Shown here: positions 1 to 64,000 of the stretch, in pieces
How positions within the stretch are numbered: position 1 is the first letter of the stretch
Layout of the letters: each line of letters begins with the position of its first letter
Notes under the pieces: generated by a model
What the model was told of the DNA's origin: nothing
Seen by the model: only the letters and a program-made list of their open reading frames with translations
Database searches by the model: none
Program-made: the position numbers and the translations under genes
Origin: Megaleporinus macrocephalus
Lineage: Eukaryota > Chordata > Actinopteri > Characiformes > Anostomidae
DNA: 64,000 nt
Assembly: GCA_021613375.1 (NCBI GenBank)
Contig: CM038725.1
Coordinates: 14,439,089-14,503,088, forward strand
Direction: 5' to 3'

Positions 1-1270
1 ATCTAAAACGTTTGACTGGTGGTGTACTAAAGGGTTTGACTGGTAGTGTATCTAAAACGTTTGACTGGTAGTGTATCTAAAACGTTTGACTGGTAGTGTA
101 TCTAAAACGTTTGACTGGTAGTGTATCTAAAAGTTTGACTGGTGGTGTACTAAAGGGTTTGACTGGTAGTGTATCTAAAACGTTTGACTGGTAGTGTATC
201 TAAAACGTTTGACTGGTAGTGTATCTAAAACGTTTGACTGGTGGTGTACTAAAACGTTTGGCTGGTAGTGTACTAAAACGTTTGACTGGTAGTGTACTAA
301 AACGTTTGGCTGGTAGTGTATCTAAAACGTTTGACTGGTAGTGTATCTAAAACGTTTGGCTGGTAGTGTATCTAAAACGTTTGGCTGGTAGTGTACTAAA
401 ACGTTTGACTGGTAGTGTATCTAAAACGTTTGACTGGTAGTGTACTAAAACGTTTGACTGGTAGTGTACTAAAACGTTTGACTGGTAGTGTACTAAAACG
501 TTTGACTGGTAGTGTACTAAAACGTTTGGCTGGTAGTGTACTAAAACGTTTGACTGGTAGTGTACTAAAACGTTTGGCTGGTAGTGTACTAAAACGTTTG
601 GCTGGTAGTGTACTAAAACGTTTGACTGGTAGTGTACTAAAACGTTTGGCTGGTAGTGTATCTAAAACGTTTGACTGGTAGTGTACTAAAACGTTTGGCT
701 GGTAGTGTATCTAAAACGTTTGACTGGTAGTGATCTAAAATGTTTGACTGGTAGTGTACTAAAACGTTTGACTGGTAGTGTACTAAAACGTTTGGCTGGT
801 AGTGTACTAAAACGTTTGGCTGGTAGTGTACTAAAACGTTTGGCTGGTAGTGTACTAAAACGTTTGGCTGGTAGTGTATCTAAAACGTTTGACTGGTAGT
901 GTACTAAAACGTTTGGCTGGTAGTGTATCTAAAACGTTTGACTGGTAGTGATCTAAAACGTTTGACTGGTAGTGTACTAAAACGCTTGACTGGTAGTGTA
1001 CTAAAACGTTTGACTGGTAGTGTACTAAAACGTTTGGCTGGTAGTGATCTAAAACGTTTGACTGGTGGTGTACTAAAACGTTTGACTGGTAGTGTACTAA
1101 AACGCTTGACTGGTAGTGTACTAAAACGTTTGGTTGGTAGTGTATCTAAAACGTTTGACTGGTAGTGTACTAAAACGTTTGGTTGGTAGTGTATCTAAAA
1201 CGTTTGACTGGTAGTGTACTTGAAGCTTTAACCAGTAGTGTTTTAAAACTTTTGACCGTTAGTGTATGTT
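1..1270. repeat. 24/25-bp minisatellite, continues past the left edge
   Basis: About 50 head-to-tail copies of a unit close to ctaaaacgtttgactggtag plus tgta. Units are 24 bp (gtgtacta or gtgatcta start) or 25 bp (gtgtatcta start). A G/A variant (ttggctgg versus ttgactgg) marks individual units. Each unit holds the self-complementary AAACGTTT with one CpG. The last copies, 1210-1270, are decayed. Because 24 is a multiple of three, runs of 24-bp units give open frames of an eight-residue repeat (LKRLTGSV); these are not genes. Confidence 0.95.
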
Positions 1271-2393
1271 AAGAAAATACTTGGAAGACAGCTATGTTGC
1301 ACGCATTGAATAAAATCACACAAGACCCAAAGCTGACCAGTGACAAATAGATTAGCTATTAGCGATGATGTTGTTGGTTACAACGTAAGGGGTTTGTGGA
1401 ACTAGCGTTGCACAGTGTTATCGGAATCATATCATAATTGATAAATAATTGATAAATGTGGGCATGGACATTGATACCGTACTGTGTAAAGGTCTTGGGC
1501 AGTAGTTTATATCTTGTGAACTAGTTTGAAGAAAGTTAAGTTCCAGAGTTCTCTTGGATGCCCCCAGCCATTGCATAAATCTGTGAAATTCCAGCACCAG
1601 TACTGATTTAACATAATGAAGTATTAATTATCCAAACACTGGTGCTTGAAGAAAACTGCTTCCACAAGGTTTGAGATACAGGAAACTAATACTTAATGCA
1701 TTAATGTTACTTATTATTTATTATGATATTAGTATATTTCTGTGCAAATACTGTCAAGGTAAGCTTGTAAAGTGTAAAGTTCTCAGATACCTAAAACATC
1801 TACACAGTACAACACTGTTTTACATATACATAGATATATAGCTATATAGTGATAGTGGTACTTGTTTACGATTTCCGTTATTGATGCACCAATATTATTA
1901 TTGAGCAACAGAAATTTAAAATGACTTTTTGTTTTACTTGTTTATAATTTACTTGGAATAAGACTAAGTAAACTGTTTGTGATTGTGATAAAAGTGACAT
2001 ATGGCTTTAATGGGCTTATCTACTCTCGACACCCTTTCACAAAAGTCAAATAAATAAATACATTAATGAATCAAAACAATGCATTATTTCAGATTTAATT
2101 TGATTGATCATTTTCAAGAGCACACAATCGTTTTTTAATAATTTTCAGTCACTGTGTACATACTGTTTTCCTGCACATCTTTTCTTGACCTCCCTGATCC
2201 TACAATATAGCACCTCGAATCTTCCTACAGAAGATAACGGCTTTACGAATCCTATAGCAAAGGTCTAATGAGCAAAAGGTGGAGATGTTAATGGAATTCA
2301 CAGCAGCAGCTCATAACTGTGAGAGGTGGAGATTAGCACAAACTGCCATTTTTCACTAGCCTAGCATCCCCCTCATTAAAGGTATGCCCCTCA
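1271..2393. other. msh3 3' untranslated and downstream region
   Basis: No coding region can be supported. On the minus strand candidate poly(A) signals are ATTAAA at 2134-2139 and 2094-2099 and AATAAA at 1717-1722. I cannot tell which is used. The rest is AT-rich single-copy-looking sequence with no recognised repeat. Confidence 0.4.
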
Positions 2394-63767
<61,374 letters not shown>

Positions 63768-64000
63768 CTAGAAAAAGACATTTAAACGTATATTCAGAAT
63801 GTCAACTAAAAAATGAGTGAATAGAGTGAAGTGCATAGGAGCGTAACAATAAGAACATTATCAGAGCGATAACTAATAATTAGATTAGATTAGATTTTTA
63901 TTGATAAATAGATTTTTTTGATAAAAGGGAATTAAACCAAACCTCAAAAATAATCATGGTAACACAGAAGAACACTTGGCCACAGTTCTTGCTGGTTTCA
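63768..64000 (-). other. msh3 intron upstream of exon A (partial)
   Basis: Only 233 bp of this intron are in the window. AT-rich; no feature besides the acceptor tttttctag at its end. Confidence 0.7.

Noticed and set aside
1..1240. CRISPR-like array
   Set aside because: Units are head-to-tail with no unique spacers and the genome is a vertebrate's; it is a minisatellite.

Overview
The window reads as nuclear DNA of a ray-finned fish. It holds one split gene with GT-AG introns, no operons, dense Tc1/mariner, hAT, LINE and tRNA-derived SINE remnants, and many CA, TA, GA and ATCT microsatellites. I cannot name the species from sequence alone.

The only host gene I can support is msh3 (MutS homologue 3), on the minus strand. 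Ten exons can be placed to the base, from 63767 down to the stop codon at 2394. They join in one open frame of 431 complete codons plus stop, every junction is GT-AG, and every phase matches. They cover the end of the core/lever and clamp region, the whole ATPase (Walker A, signature, Walker B, H-loop) and the C-terminal helix-turn-helix. The promoter and the N-terminal half lie beyond the right edge. MSH3 pairs with MSH2 as MutS-beta, which recognises insertion/deletion loops such as those made by slipping microsatellites.

Layout in transcript order (right to left): exon A 63.6-63.8 kb; exons B, C and D clustered at 57.2-58.8 kb; exon E 53.4 kb; exon F 46.0 kb; exon G 29.4 kb; exon H 10.5 kb; exon I 5.7 kb; exon J 2.4 kb. 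Two introns of 16.5 and 18.7 kb are filled by transposons. About 2.4 kb of 3' flank follows, ending in a 24/25-bp minisatellite that runs off the left edge.

Most of the rest is mobile or tandem DNA. Four insertions have readable 8-bp target duplications of the hAT type (6406-8201, 27290-29150, 28106-28982 nested in the previous one, 38213-39072). About a dozen Tc1/mariner copies are all broken. At least three LINE families leave 3' ends, one SINE family has three copies, and a ~220-bp dispersed repeat has five or six. Four long minisatellites (24, 58, 33 and 36 bp units) give long open frames that are artefacts; three of them lie inside mobile elements.

I found no new multi-gene system. The most useful observations are a CT microsatellite that forms the splice acceptor tract of an msh3 exon, the minisatellites inside transposons, the nested insertions and the short dispersed family.
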